A stretch of 64,000 nucleotides of DNA from Virgibacillus proomii (GTDB taxonomy: Bacteria > Bacillota > Bacilli > Bacillales > Amphibacillaceae). Made by a program: the position numbers and the translations under genes. The notes under the pieces were generated by a model that saw nothing but the letters and a program-made list of their open reading frames with translations, was not told where the DNA came from and did no database searches. Positions 17,295 to 26,099 of this stretch are shown here, in pieces. The stretch is from contig NZ_FUFN01000010.1 of NCBI RefSeq assembly GCF_900162615.1, forward strand, positions 2,262,519-2,326,518. The letters run 5' to 3'. Numbering within the stretch: the first letter of the stretch is position 1; the number at the start of each line of letters is the position of its first letter.

Positions 17295-17633
17295 ATGGAA
17301 ATTATTACATCCATATTAGCAGGAGTTTTGTTTGCAACTGCGATCTATAACTTATTACAAAAACAATTAATACGAATTATCATTGGTACAGCTCTTATCT
17401 CTCATGGTGCGCATATTCTTATTTTAACGATGGGACGGCTAAAAGCTGGACAACCTCCAATATTAATAGAAGGTATTTCTAATTATACGGACCCGTTGCC
17501 ACAGGCACTGATTTTAACATCTATTGTAATCAGCTTTGGTGTTACAAGTCTCCTTTTGGTGTTAGCCTATCGGGCTTCTCAGGAAAATAATACAGACAAT
17601 ATGGAAGAGTTAAGGGGTAACGAAAATGAGTAA
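17295..17633 (+). CDS. mrpC: Mrp antiporter subunit C (NuoK-like)
   Basis: MrpC is the small NuoK-like subunit. The 112-residue product has three membrane helices, with LISHGAHILILTMGRL (about 36-51) and DPLPQALILTSIVISFG (about 67-83) typical of the family, and an acidic tail. It begins two bases after the mrpA stop codon, where mrpB would be expected, and overlaps mrpD by 8 bp. Confidence 0.95.
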   Translation: MEIITSILAGVLFATAIYNLLQKQLIRIIIGTALISHGAHILILTMGRLKAGQPPILIEGISNYTDPLPQALILTSIVISFGVTSLLLVLAYRASQENNTDNMEELRGNENE

Positions 17634-19107
17634 TTTAGCAGTATTACCAATCATTATTCCATTAATATCAGCTATCATTCTAATTTTCTTTCATCGCAAG
17701 GTGAAGTTATCTAGGGCATTAACAAAGCTGTTTTCATTAATAAGTTTAGGAACTGCCGGTTATATCACTTGGTATGTGCTGGAAAACGGTACGATCATTT
17801 TAAATACCGGGGACTGGATCGCACCTTACGGGATTATTTTAGTAATGGATGGATTAGCAGCGATATTAGTGTTGACAACAAATGTTATTGCAACAGCATG
17901 TGCTTTCTATGCACCGCATGCAGGATTAGAAAAAAGGGAAATTTATTATTTCTACCCCTTTTTCTTCTTCCTTATCACAGGTGTATCCGGAGCATTTATT
18001 ACCGGAGACTTATTCAACTTATTTGTATTTTTTGAAGTGCTCTTAATGGCTTCTTATGGCTTAATCGTACTTGGTGGTGGAAAGGTACAATTAAGAGAAT
18101 CCCTAAAATATTTGTTAATTAATTTATTCTCTTCTATGCTTTTTGTTACCACTGTTGCATTTCTATATGCAGTTGTTGGTACCGTAAATATGGCACAAAT
18201 TGCAGAGAGAGTTCAACAAGTTGAACAGCAGGGAATCATTACTACTATCGGGATTCTATTGTTTTTCGTTTTCGCTACAAAAGCAGCTTTGTTTCCATTA
18301 TATTACTGGTTGCCAAAATCATATATTGTCCCGAATCCGGTCATATCTGCCCTATTTGGCGCATTACTGACAAAAGTAGGAATTTACTCGATTTTACGCA
18401 CATTTTCTCTTATCTTTATCCATAAAACTGATTTAACACATGACATGTTTATCTGGATCGCTGGCTTATCGATGATCTTTGGCGTAATTGGTGCATTATC
18501 TACTTCGAATATAAAACTAATTATTGCTTATAATATTATTCCGGCAATCGGGTTTATCATTTTAGGTATTGGTGTTTTAAATCCAGATGGAATAAGCGGA
18601 TCTATCTATTACTTAATTCATGATATGATTATTAAAACTGCGCTCTTTTTATTAGTCGGAGTAATCGCATCTGTCGCTGGAACCTCCGATCTACGAAAAA
18701 TGGGTGGGCTTATTCATCATTATCCATCATTGGGCTGGTTATTATTCCTATCCGGGGCTGTATTAGCAGGCTTACCTCCATTCAGCGGTTTTATTGGTAA
18801 GCTGTTATTATTAAAAGGTGCATTTGAAGAAGGAAAAATTGCCATTGTTATGATTGGCTTACTTACAAGTCTTCTTATCCTATATTCCATTGTAAAAATC
18901 TTTATTAACGGCTTTTGGGGCGATAAAGAAGTGATGACGCATATAGAAAAGAAACCTATTAACGGCTTATTAACACCTATTGTTTCCCTACTAGCATTAT
19001 CTGTATTATTAGGTGTTGGAGCAGAATTATTCTATCCGCACATCGAGTCGATTGCTACGTATCTACTTGATCCGGAAATATACATTGATTCTGTATTAAA
19101 GGAGTAG
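17626..19107 (+). CDS. mrpD: Mrp antiporter subunit D (NuoN/M-like)
   Basis: MrpD is the second NuoL/M/N-type antiporter module. The 493-residue protein has about 14 membrane helices. The conserved glutamate is in LFVFFEVLLMASYGLIVLG (about 130-148) and a conserved lysine is in FATKAALFPLYYWLP (about 216-230). It is translationally coupled to mrpC by overlap and followed six bases later by mrpE. Confidence 0.95.
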   Translation: MSNLAVLPIIIPLISAIILIFFHRKVKLSRALTKLFSLISLGTAGYITWYVLENGTIILNTGDWIAPYGIILVMDGLAAILVLTTNVIATACAFYAPHAGLEKREIYYFYPFFFFLITGVSGAFITGDLFNLFVFFEVLLMASYGLIVLGGGKVQLRESLKYLLINLFSSMLFVTTVAFLYAVVGTVNMAQIAERVQQVEQQGIITTIGILLFFVFATKAALFPLYYWLPKSYIVPNPVISALFGALLTKVGIYSILRTFSLIFIHKTDLTHDMFIWIAGLSMIFGVIGALSTSNIKLIIAYNIIPAIGFIILGIGVLNPDGISGSIYYLIHDMIIKTALFLLVGVIASVAGTSDLRKMGGLIHHYPSLGWLLFLSGAVLAGLPPFSGFIGKLLLLKGAFEEGKIAIVMIGLLTSLLILYSIVKIFINGFWGDKEVMTHIEKKPINGLLTPIVSLLALSVLLGVGAELFYPHIESIATYLLDPEIYIDSVLKE

Positions 19108-19113
19108 TGACCA

Positions 19114-19590
19114 ATGGCTTTTCAGATCGTTATCAACTTAATTATTGCATTCATGTGGATGTTTTTAAAAGAATCCTATTCTGTTCCAAGCTTTATTTCA
19201 GGGTATATATTAGGAATTGTGCTTCTCCTTGTATTGCGACGATTTATTCCTGACACTTTCTATTTAAAACGAGTGATAAAAATTATTAATTTAATTTTGT
19301 TATTTATTAAAGAGCTGGTCTCATCAAATATTGAAATCGTGAAGCTTGTTTATACACCAAAACCAGATATCGAGCCAGGTATCTTTGCACTGCCGACAGA
19401 GCTTAAAAGCAATTGGGAAATAACGTTACTTGCTAACTTAATTACTCTGACACCGGGTACGCTGTCAGTTGCTGTTTCCCGTGATAATACGAAACTTTTT
19501 ATTCACGCCATGAATATTAATGACAGCAATGAATCCATTCGCTCCATAAAAAATACATTTGAAAAAGCAATTATGGAGGTGACACAATGA
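19114..19590 (+). CDS. mrpE: Mrp antiporter subunit E
   Basis: MrpE is a small subunit with two N-terminal membrane segments (about 5-40 and 52-70) and a cytoplasmic domain. The family block LLANLITLTPGTLSVAV lies at about 108-124. The 158-residue product overlaps the mrpF start by four bases (ATGA arrangement). Confidence 0.94.
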   Translation: MAFQIVINLIIAFMWMFLKESYSVPSFISGYILGIVLLLVLRRFIPDTFYLKRVIKIINLILLFIKELVSSNIEIVKLVYTPKPDIEPGIFALPTELKSNWEITLLANLITLTPGTLSVAVSRDNTKLFIHAMNINDSNESIRSIKNTFEKAIMEVTQ

Positions 19591-19898
19591 CAAACATATT
19601 AACTGCTTCAGAAAACTTAATAAATATTGCTGTAATTATTTCGTTTATCGGAATATCTATTTCACTAGCATGTTTGTTATATCGAGTTATTACAGGTCCT
19701 ACTCAACCTGATCGGGCTGTTGCGTTAGATTCAATGGGCATAAACTTAATGGCTGTTGCAGGTATCATGTCAATTTATCTGGTTACACCAAATTTAAATG
19801 ATGTCATTCTGCTCATCGGTATCCTTTCATTCCTTTCAACGCTTGCAATTGCAAAATATTTAGAAAAGGGTGTTATCATTGATAGAGACTTGGATTAA
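19587..19898 (+). CDS. mrpF: Mrp antiporter subunit F
   Basis: MrpF is a three-helix subunit. The 103-residue protein carries GPTQPDRAVALDSMGINLMAV (about 37-57), the family signature. The end of the gene overlaps the mrpG reading frame by 29 bp, so the stoichiometry of these small subunits is likely set by coupled translation. Confidence 0.94.
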   Translation: MTNILTASENLINIAVIISFIGISISLACLLYRVITGPTQPDRAVALDSMGINLMAVAGIMSIYLVTPNLNDVILLIGILSFLSTLAIAKYLEKGVIIDRDLD

Positions 19899-20262
19899 CA
19901 TCATTTTAAATGTGCTGATCGCCCTATGTATTCTTGCAGGAACTTTTTTCATACTATCTGCTTCCATTGGAGTTGTCCGTTTTCCTGATGTATATACAAA
20001 GCTGCATGCTGCTACGAAAGCCTCTACATTAGGCATCTCCTTTATACTAATCGGTGCCTTTATCTTCCTTTATGTAGAACACGCTATTGTTAGTGGTAAG
20101 CTGCTTTTGGCAATCCTGTTTATTATGCTGACAGCACCAGTTGGGGGGCACATGCTTGGTCGTGCTGCCCATACAGCCGGAGTGAAGCCATACCTTAAAA
20201 AACGTAAGGACGAATATCAGGAAGCTGTCGATCAGCTTAGAGAAGAAGAAAATCAAGGATAA
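19870..20262 (+). CDS. mrpG: Mrp antiporter subunit G
   Basis: MrpG is the last subunit, with three membrane helices and a charged tail. GVVRFPDVYTKLHAATKASTLG (about 33-54) is the family signature, followed by LTAPVGGHMLGRAAHTAG (about 88-105). The displayed start at 19870 overlaps mrpF by 29 bp; a start ten codons later would still overlap or abut. Length is 130 residues. A terminator follows the gene. Confidence 0.93.
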   Translation: MLSLIETWINIILNVLIALCILAGTFFILSASIGVVRFPDVYTKLHAATKASTLGISFILIGAFIFLYVEHAIVSGKLLLAILFIMLTAPVGGHMLGRAAHTAGVKPYLKKRKDEYQEAVDQLREEENQG

Positions 20263-20303
20263 AGGGATACGATTTAACGAAACATACGTAGGCTTTTTAT
20301 CGG

Positions 20304-20353
20304 AAATTAAAGATGGTTTCTGCTCATTCCAGTAGAAGTCATCTTTTAATTTT
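20304..20353 (+). terminator. Terminator of the mrp operon
   Basis: AAATTAAAGATG (20304-20315) pairs with CATCTTTTAATTT (20340-20352) with one bulge, with an inner TTCTGCT/AGTAGAA stem, and is followed by a T-rich run 41 bp after the mrpG stop codon. Confidence 0.75.
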
Positions 20354-20568
20354 TAGAAAATAATCGACTAATTTGTTAATCTCTACATCACAATCGTCCA
20401 CTTATCTAAGTGAATTATTATGCTACATCAGCCTTCAAGAGCAATACGTCAAAGCTATGTAAATCGAGTGAGCATAATAGTTATGTTTAGCTAAAAGACA
20501 ACGTAACTGTAAAAATTCCTTTTATTCGAATTCAAATATTTGCGACATCCAATCAACTTCCTAAAAAG

Positions 20569-20612
20569 AAACCATCTATCGAGTGGATTGAAATTTTTAC
20601 GATAGATGGTTT
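20569..20612 (-). terminator. Terminator downstream of mupG
   Basis: AAACCATCTATCG (20569-20581) and CGATAGATGGTTT (20600-20612) form a perfect 13-bp stem 21 bp beyond the mupG stop. Flanking A/T runs suggest it can also act on plus-strand transcripts. Confidence 0.8.
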
Positions 20613-20633
20613 TTATTTTCTATGATAAGTAAA

Positions 20634-21707
20634 TTATATCCATTTAATTCGAAATGTTTGATTGCCTTTAATCCAGCGTAATAATAATACATCCTCTGGT
20701 ACTACTCTTCCCAACACATTCACTCGATTATCACTTGGTAAATCTCGTAACGTTATTTGCACTTCTCCTTGGTAACGTTTATAACGTTCATTATCAACAG
20801 TAATCGATCCAACTAAACGTTCTATACAATGCGAAGGGGAAATTTTATCCTTTCCTATTGAAGCATAATGCCTAGATTCAACCGATCGTATACAGTCACG
20901 TGCTCGATCAGCTCGATTTGTATGACGTCCTGAAGCTACTTTAATTTCCTGTTCTGTAACAGATGGAGCTGGTACTGCCCGAAGGATTATTTCTTCTTTC
21001 TTTTGGTAAGCAGTGAACTGTTCGAGTGTAGACTCACTAATTCCGTTATCGCCAATTAATATTTTTTCAATCTTTCCTTTATTTTTTAAATCAAGATAGG
21101 CTGCAAACGGTGACACGAAACGATGCGCTTCCAAAGTAGGGAGCTTTTCATAAAGTGGTCCTCTCAAATTTTGATCACCCGGGATAAAAGCCATGATGGA
21201 AATTCCTTCATTTTTTAGCCATTTATTTTTCTCTAAAAAATCCTCCCAATCTAGCCCGGTTTCCGGTCGTGGATAAAAATTATGCCAAGCCTCCGTTGAT
21301 GTTGTTACTAGTCCGTTTTGTTTTAATTGTTTTAAAGTGGAAGATGTTAGTGTGCTAGCATTAAGTGCGACTTTCATCTGTTTGGATAAATGAGCAATGG
21401 TTTTTTCATCTACACCATAATCCACTCGTAAACCGGTGACGCCCCACTTTACTAATTCCGATGCATTTTTCCAATTAAATCCTAATGTCTGAAGAGAAGT
21501 TGGAGAAATATCAGCCATCAATTCCATATTTAACTCGTTAGCTAGAGAACCTAATGCTTTCAGTTGATCCTTATACATGGCCGGGTCATCTTCTGGTATA
21601 TGCAGAGAAGTAAAAATCGAATCAAACGCGTATGGTTTCATTTTTCTTATATAAGCTTCTTGTTCCTTCATTTGTTGATAACCCAAATAAACAGAAATTC
21701 CTAGCAT
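20634..21707 (-). CDS. mupG: 6-phospho-N-acetylmuramidase MupG (DUF871 family)
   Basis: MupG-type enzymes split the disaccharide MurNAc-6-phosphate-GlcNAc inside the cell after PTS uptake, feeding MurQ. The 357-residue product has a TIM-barrel N-terminal domain (MLGISVYLGYQQ, then FDSIFTSLHIPED, GLRVDYGV, HNFYPRPETGLD at about 141-152) and a C-terminal beta domain (about 240-355). I chose the ATG at 21707 because the ribosome site AAGGAG lies about 10 bases upstream; the earlier ATG is directly against that site. It is the last gene of murQ-murP-mupG, the gene set known from Staphylococcus. Confidence 0.87.
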   Translation of the reverse strand: MLGISVYLGYQQMKEQEAYIRKMKPYAFDSIFTSLHIPEDDPAMYKDQLKALGSLANELNMELMADISPTSLQTLGFNWKNASELVKWGVTGLRVDYGVDEKTIAHLSKQMKVALNASTLTSSTLKQLKQNGLVTTSTEAWHNFYPRPETGLDWEDFLEKNKWLKNEGISIMAFIPGDQNLRGPLYEKLPTLEAHRFVSPFAAYLDLKNKGKIEKILIGDNGISESTLEQFTAYQKKEEIILRAVPAPSVTEQEIKVASGRHTNRADRARDCIRSVESRHYASIGKDKISPSHCIERLVGSITVDNERYKRYQGEVQITLRDLPSDNRVNVLGRVVPEDVLLLRWIKGNQTFRIKWI

Positions 21708-21734
21708 TGATACCATTCTCCTTGTCTGTTAAAT

Positions 21735-21762
21735 AATCGAGAGAGGAGTTCCTCCCTCGATA
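21735..21762. other. Intercistronic hairpin between murP and mupG
   Basis: ATCGAG (21736-21741) pairs with CTCGAT (21756-21761), with inner AGGA/TCCT pairing. There is no T-run. It may stabilise or process the mRNA between murP and mupG. Confidence 0.45.
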
Positions 21763-21775
21763 TACCTGCAATTAT

Positions 21776-23155
21776 CTATATATCTCTCGCCATTTCTTCC
21801 TTGAACCCAAATAAATAAGTGAAAATGAATCCACCAGCATAAGCGATAACAAGTCCTAAAAAGTATGGAATAAATTTGCCATCATCAATTAATGGGATAA
21901 GTGATAAACCGGAAACACCTACTGATTTAGCTGCAGTTTGAATCACCGCTTGATAAGCTCCCCCAAGTGCTGCCCCCATACAAGCAGTAATAAACGGGCG
22001 TCCTAAGGGCAAGGTAACTCCATATAATAGGGGTTCTCCTATTCCAAGAAATCCAACCGGCAGACCACCTTTAATAATATTCCGTAATCGATTATTTTTT
22101 GTTTTCACATAAACGGCAATCGCTGCACCGACCTGCCCTGCTCCTGCCATCGCTAGAATTGGAAGCAAAGCTGTATTATTATACGTATTTATAAGTTCTA
22201 AATGAATCGGTGTTAATCCGTGATGCAGCCCAACCATTACCAGTGGAAGAAAGAAACCAGCCAATACTGCACCAGCGACAACCCCTCCAATATCAATTAA
22301 AGTTATTAAACCTTTTGTAATTCCGTCCGATAGAACCCCTGCTACTGGCATTATTGCATATAAGGAAACAAACCCCACAATCAAAACAGTAATGAGAGGA
22401 GTGAAAATAATATCTACTGCTGCTGGAATAATTTTTCTAACTCGTTTTTCCAAAAAGCTCATTAACCAAGCTGCAAAAATGACTCCAAATAGTCCACCAC
22501 GTCCTGGAACTAGTGCCTCACCATAGATCGTAATATCGGCAAGCAATGGATTAAATAAGAACATACCCGCAATCGCACCTAATACAGGAGTTCCACCAAA
22601 TTCTTTTGCAGTATTCCACCCGACAAGTACTGCCAAGTACGTAAAGATACCGCTTCCAATAAGGAGTAAAATTTTCATAATCGTTGTTTTTTCATCAGCA
22701 CCTGCGTTTATCGCAAAGTTGACACCTCCATTAATAATACCAGAGGCAACTAAACCTGGAATTAACGGAATGAAAATGTTAGCAAGTCGACGTAAAAAAT
22801 TTTTAAATGGTGTTCTGTTTTTTTGCTTTATTTGTTGTTTTTGCAGTGCTGCTTTTTCCTCAAATGTCAAATTATCTACATCTGGGCCTCTTTCTTCGCC
22901 AATCCCCAGTCCCGTAATCTGGCTTAATTGTTCCGCAACCCGATTTACCATTCCCGGACCTATAACAATTTGTAACGTCTCATCAATAACTACGCCCATT
23001 ACCCCATCTACCTGCTTCAATGCATCATGATCCACTTTCGTTTCATCTTTCAAAGAGAGTCTTAATCTTGTCATACAGTGGGCAATGCGCTGTACATTAT
23101 CTTGTCCACCTATGTGGCCTAAAATTTCTTGTGCCATTCTCTCCTCTTTCTTCAT
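21776..23155 (-). CDS. murP: PTS system MurNAc-type EIIBC component
   Basis: This protein is the membrane transporter for N-acetylmuramic acid or MurNAc-GlcNAc, importing and phosphorylating it. The EIIB domain occupies residues 1-80 with the phosphorylated cysteine in IAHCMTRLRLSLKD (about C27). A linker follows, then the EIIC domain with about ten helices (residues 110-455), including GLHHGLTPIHLEL (about 312-324) and FLGIGEPLLYGVTLPLGRPF (about 367-386). No EIIA domain is present, so a shared glucose-type EIIA must serve it. The downstream and upstream neighbours mupG and murQ support the substrate assignment. Confidence 0.87.
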   Translation of the reverse strand: MKKEERMAQEILGHIGGQDNVQRIAHCMTRLRLSLKDETKVDHDALKQVDGVMGVVIDETLQIVIGPGMVNRVAEQLSQITGLGIGEERGPDVDNLTFEEKAALQKQQIKQKNRTPFKNFLRRLANIFIPLIPGLVASGIINGGVNFAINAGADEKTTIMKILLLIGSGIFTYLAVLVGWNTAKEFGGTPVLGAIAGMFLFNPLLADITIYGEALVPGRGGLFGVIFAAWLMSFLEKRVRKIIPAAVDIIFTPLITVLIVGFVSLYAIMPVAGVLSDGITKGLITLIDIGGVVAGAVLAGFFLPLVMVGLHHGLTPIHLELINTYNNTALLPILAMAGAGQVGAAIAVYVKTKNNRLRNIIKGGLPVGFLGIGEPLLYGVTLPLGRPFITACMGAALGGAYQAVIQTAAKSVGVSGLSLIPLIDDGKFIPYFLGLVIAYAGGFIFTYLFGFKEEMARDI

Positions 23156-23171
23156 TACGAACTCCTCCCCT

Positions 23172-24062
23172 TCAATTTAATAATGCTTTTCGCACAAAAC
23201 CATTTGCTTGGAGAACCTTTTCTCTTGCCTCCTCATAGGAGCATTGGAGTAAGATCATCACAATAGCTACTTTTACATTATGCTTTGCTTTTTCAAGATA
23301 ATCGCTGGCTGTCTTATAATCTACTTCTGTAGCGTCCATAATAATTCGCTTTGACCTTTCCACCAATTTATGATTCGTAGGCTTAAGGTCAACCATTAAA
23401 TTTTGATACACTTTACCAATGCGTATCATGGAAGCTGTTGAAATCATATTCAATACCATCTTTTGTGCAGATCCAGCTTTTAAACGTGTAGAACCGGTTA
23501 GGACTTCTGGGCCTGTCTCTAATTCAATCGTAATGTCTGCATACTCGCTCATCTTCGCCTCCTTATTGCAAGCTATGCTCACAGTGTTAGCTTTCCGTTC
23601 TCTTGCATATGATAAAGCCCCTATAACGTAAGGCGTTCTCCCACTAGCTGCAATCCCAATAACAGTATCCTTCTCGGTAAGCCCGATGGTTTGTAAATCC
23701 TTTTTTCCCAGATGCGAGTCGTCCTCTGCACCTTCAGCAGCTTTTGTAAAAGCTGCCTCACCACCAGCTATAAGTCCCTGTACCATCTCGGGTTCTGCCC
23801 CAAATGTCGGCACACATTCTACAGCATCTAATACTCCAAGTCTTCCGCTTGTTCCAGCGCCTATATATATAAGCCTTCCTTCTTGATTGAATGACTGAAT
23901 TACTAAATGAATGGCTTTTTCAATCGAGGAAAGTTGTGTTTCAATTATTTTTGGTACGCTCTTATCCTCTTTATTCATCATGGTGATAATATCCATAACA
24001 GACATTTCATCCAGGTTTTTAGTATATTGGTTCCTTGTTTCTGTGCTTAACTTATCAAACAT
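23172..24062 (-). CDS. murQ: N-acetylmuramic acid 6-phosphate etherase
   Basis: MurQ removes the lactyl ether from MurNAc-6-phosphate, giving GlcNAc-6-phosphate for glycolysis or wall synthesis. The 296-residue SIS-domain protein carries RLIYIGAGTSGRLGVLDAVECVPTFG (about 54-79, read in two parts) and GIAASGRTPYVIGAL (about 133-147), plus GPEVLTGSTRLKAGSAQK (about 182-199). I start it at the ATG at 24062 because GGGAG lies eight bases upstream; a GTG three codons earlier overlaps that site. It is the first gene of the mur operon. Confidence 0.95.
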   Translation of the reverse strand: MFDKLSTETRNQYTKNLDEMSVMDIITMMNKEDKSVPKIIETQLSSIEKAIHLVIQSFNQEGRLIYIGAGTSGRLGVLDAVECVPTFGAEPEMVQGLIAGGEAAFTKAAEGAEDDSHLGKKDLQTIGLTEKDTVIGIAASGRTPYVIGALSYARERKANTVSIACNKEAKMSEYADITIELETGPEVLTGSTRLKAGSAQKMVLNMISTASMIRIGKVYQNLMVDLKPTNHKLVERSKRIIMDATEVDYKTASDYLEKAKHNVKVAIVMILLQCSYEEAREKVLQANGFVRKALLN

Positions 24063-24091
24063 CGTACTCACTCCCTCATCTAACTATCTTT

Positions 24092-24121
24092 AGTGTACAC
24101 GTTTTCAAAACGTTATGTCAA
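24092..24121 (-). promoter_or_regulatory. murQ promoter with palindromic operator in its spacer
   Basis: On the minus strand, TTGACA (24116-24121) and TACACT (24092-24097) are 18 bp apart. The spacer contains a perfect inverted repeat ACGTTTT-G-AAAACGT (24099-24113). Reading TTGAAAACGTGTACA matches the catabolite-responsive element pattern except at one position. Control by CcpA or by a MurR-type repressor is therefore likely; which one is not decided by sequence alone. Confidence 0.65.
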
Positions 24122-24506
24122 TTATTTTTAAAATAACATGAAATAATATTTCATATCCTTGTCAATTATTTTCACACATTAGAGCTGTGAAATTGGGATC
24201 AGTCATGGTTATTGTTTGTAGTCATACATTCTAAGGTCAACAAGGCATCAGCTAAACCGTTTATTTCTGAAAATAAAAGCTTGCTTTCTAGCATACTTTT
24301 TTCTACTTATTAATAAGATTTTTATTGATTACTTAATGTTTTAACAAATACATACAAATCGATTATAAATTCTAAAAATATCTAACCACTTGTAAAATTA
24401 TGCTTTTTGTATTTCACTACCCATTTAAAGACAAAATTTATCGACTAAAGGACTCATTCTTTGCGATTCAGAAATACTTTTTCCAAATATCGCATAATCC
24501 ATGGAG

Positions 24507-24698
24507 ATAAAGTGAAACTCCGCTCAGTAGGAGTTTTCTTCCATCTCCTACTGAATGTTAGTAGTACCACAAGGGTATGACCTAAAGGTCTTTGAACGAA
24601 TCGGGCATTTAGGTACCGTTTTCTCCCACTTAGACCCTTTTGTATCAACTAAAGGCTCTTGAAGTGGGAGTATTACGGCACCTTACATGCGGGATAAA
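24507..24698 (+). repeat. Dispersed structured repeat, complete reference copy C
   Basis: This full copy of about 192 bp stands alone. It begins ATAAAGTGAAACT and ends CATGCGGGATAAA. The 5' hairpin is CAGTAGGAG with CTCCTACTG. The central block is TTAGTAGTACCACAAGGGTA and GACCTAAAGGTC. The 3' hairpin is AGGTACCGT, then CTCCCACTT, then CCTTT, a loop, AAAGG, AAGTGGGAG and ACGGCACCT, so three stem segments are separated by internal loops. It contains no credible gene; short open frames here are by-products of the repeat. The rest of 24122-24945 shows no gene. Confidence 0.88.
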
Positions 24699-24945
24699 AT
24701 CAATATTTCCTGATAATGTTTAAACTGATTTATATAGATAAGCTAATCAAGTATTTGCTAATAATTCCCCTCTAACTATATGCATTAAAAATATATTTTA
24801 TCCCAACAATCATTTGCTTCTCTAACAAGACATAAAAAACGAATATTAAGTAGATTATTAACCGGACAGACACGTTATATTCAGATCATACATAAGTATA
24901 AATATAGGCAATAGCCCAGACTGATACATGAGGAGGAGGATATAT

Positions 24946-25650
24946 TTGTCCGGCATTCTTAGTGCCCTCGCACTCTTTATTAAAGAAGCGATGTTTTTCG
25001 TATCCTATGTCAAAAACCATGCTTTTCCCCAACCTTTACCACCCGAAGAAGAAAAAAAGTACATTAAGCAAATGCAAGATGGAGACGAAACAGCGCGAAA
25101 CAAATTAATTGAACATAATCTCCGACTGGTAGCACATATTGTGAAGAAATTTGAAAACACAGGAGAGGATGCTGAAGATCTTATTTCAATTGGTACAATT
25201 GGACTGATCAAGGGTGTCGAAAGCTATTCCTCTGATAAAGGTACGAAGCTTGCTACTTATGCAGCTCGATGTATAGAGAATGAAATATTAATGCATTTAC
25301 GAGCATTAAAAAAAGTGAAAAAAGATGTATCTTTACATGATCCAATTGGTCAAGATAAAGAGGGTAATGAAATTAGCCTAATTGATATTTTAGAAGCAGA
25401 AAACAAAAATATTATTGAATTTATTCAATTAAATATGGAAATAGAAAAATTAGAGGATTACTTTGAAATTTTAGATAATCGCGAGCGTGAAGTAATTATT
25501 TACCGTTACGGATTAAACGATCAAAAAGAATTAACACAGCGTGAGATAGCTAAGAAGTTAAACATCTCAAGAAGCTATGTATCTCGTATTGAAAAACGAG
25601 CATTAATGAAGGTCTTTCATGAATATTACCGAAAAGAAAGAAGGCAGTAA
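24946..25650 (+). CDS. sigK: RNA polymerase sigma-K factor, uninterrupted
   Basis: Sigma-K directs late mother-cell transcription during sporulation. The 234-residue product has a short pro-sequence (SGILSALALFIKEAMFFVSYVKNHAFPQ, about 2-29 in two parts), region 2 with NLRLVAHIVKKFENTGEDAEDL (about 65-86) and TYAARCIENEILMHLRALKK (about 108-127), and region 4 with the helix-turn-helix LTQREIAKKLNISRSYVSRIEKRAL. I place the start at TTG 24946, six bases after AGGAGGAGG; the ATG at 24928 would translate the ribosome site itself. Both halves are in one frame, so there is no skin-type intervening element. Confidence 0.96.
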   Translation: MSGILSALALFIKEAMFFVSYVKNHAFPQPLPPEEEKKYIKQMQDGDETARNKLIEHNLRLVAHIVKKFENTGEDAEDLISIGTIGLIKGVESYSSDKGTKLATYAARCIENEILMHLRALKKVKKDVSLHDPIGQDKEGNEISLIDILEAENKNIIEFIQLNMEIEKLEDYFEILDNREREVIIYRYGLNDQKELTQREIAKKLNISRSYVSRIEKRALMKVFHEYYRKERRQ

Positions 25651-25800
25651 AGAAAGTCTTTTTAAATTTTTACAGATGATCTTTTTCCTAACAGAAATTT
25701 AAATACAGGGAAGGTCTTCAAATTAAATTACTGTAACAATCAATTAAATACCGTAGTTTTTAACTTCTCTATTCTCTAGTACTTTGTTAATGTGATCTAC

Positions 25801-25933
25801 AATAAAGTGAAACTTCTATCAGTAGGAGTTTTCCTCATATCTCCTACTGATAGATGTAGAACACTCTTAGACTCCCCGGTATCGCCTACAACTCTTGAAG
25901 TGAAGTAATCCGGCACCTTACATGCGGGGTAAA
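25801..25933 (+). repeat. Dispersed structured repeat, copy D with internal deletion
   Basis: It starts ATAAAGTGAAACTTC and ends CATGCGGGGTAAA. The 5' hairpin is a perfect 12-bp stem (TATCAGTAGGAG with CTCCTACTGATA). About 60 bp of the central region and the 5' arm of the long hairpin are missing, but GACTC, AACTCTTGAAGTG and CGGCACCTTA remain. It lies 150 bp after sigK. Confidence 0.8.
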
Positions 25934-26099
25934 TTTATCGTTCCCATCAATTTTCCCCCCAAATAACTCCAGCCTTTATTATATCAAATTGATTTGTTCA
26001 AGATAGAAAACCTAATCTAATACATTGGTATGGTGAATCCGAACTAAATTGTTCTCCATTTATATTAATTGTTTAGTAGAATAAGTAATTAGACTATGA

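Noticed and set aside
20047..20256. Minus-strand frame inside mrpG
   Set aside because: It is antisense to a clear mrpG gene with no supporting signals. Many similar antisense frames within real genes were discarded for the same reason.
24454..24648. Minus-strand open frame of 64 codons (and similar ones at 33501-33755 and 5189-5371)
   Set aside because: They lie within or across structured repeat copies C, E1 and B. Shared residues such as SGRK and LNAR come from the repeat DNA itself, there are no ribosome sites, and frames are not kept between copies.
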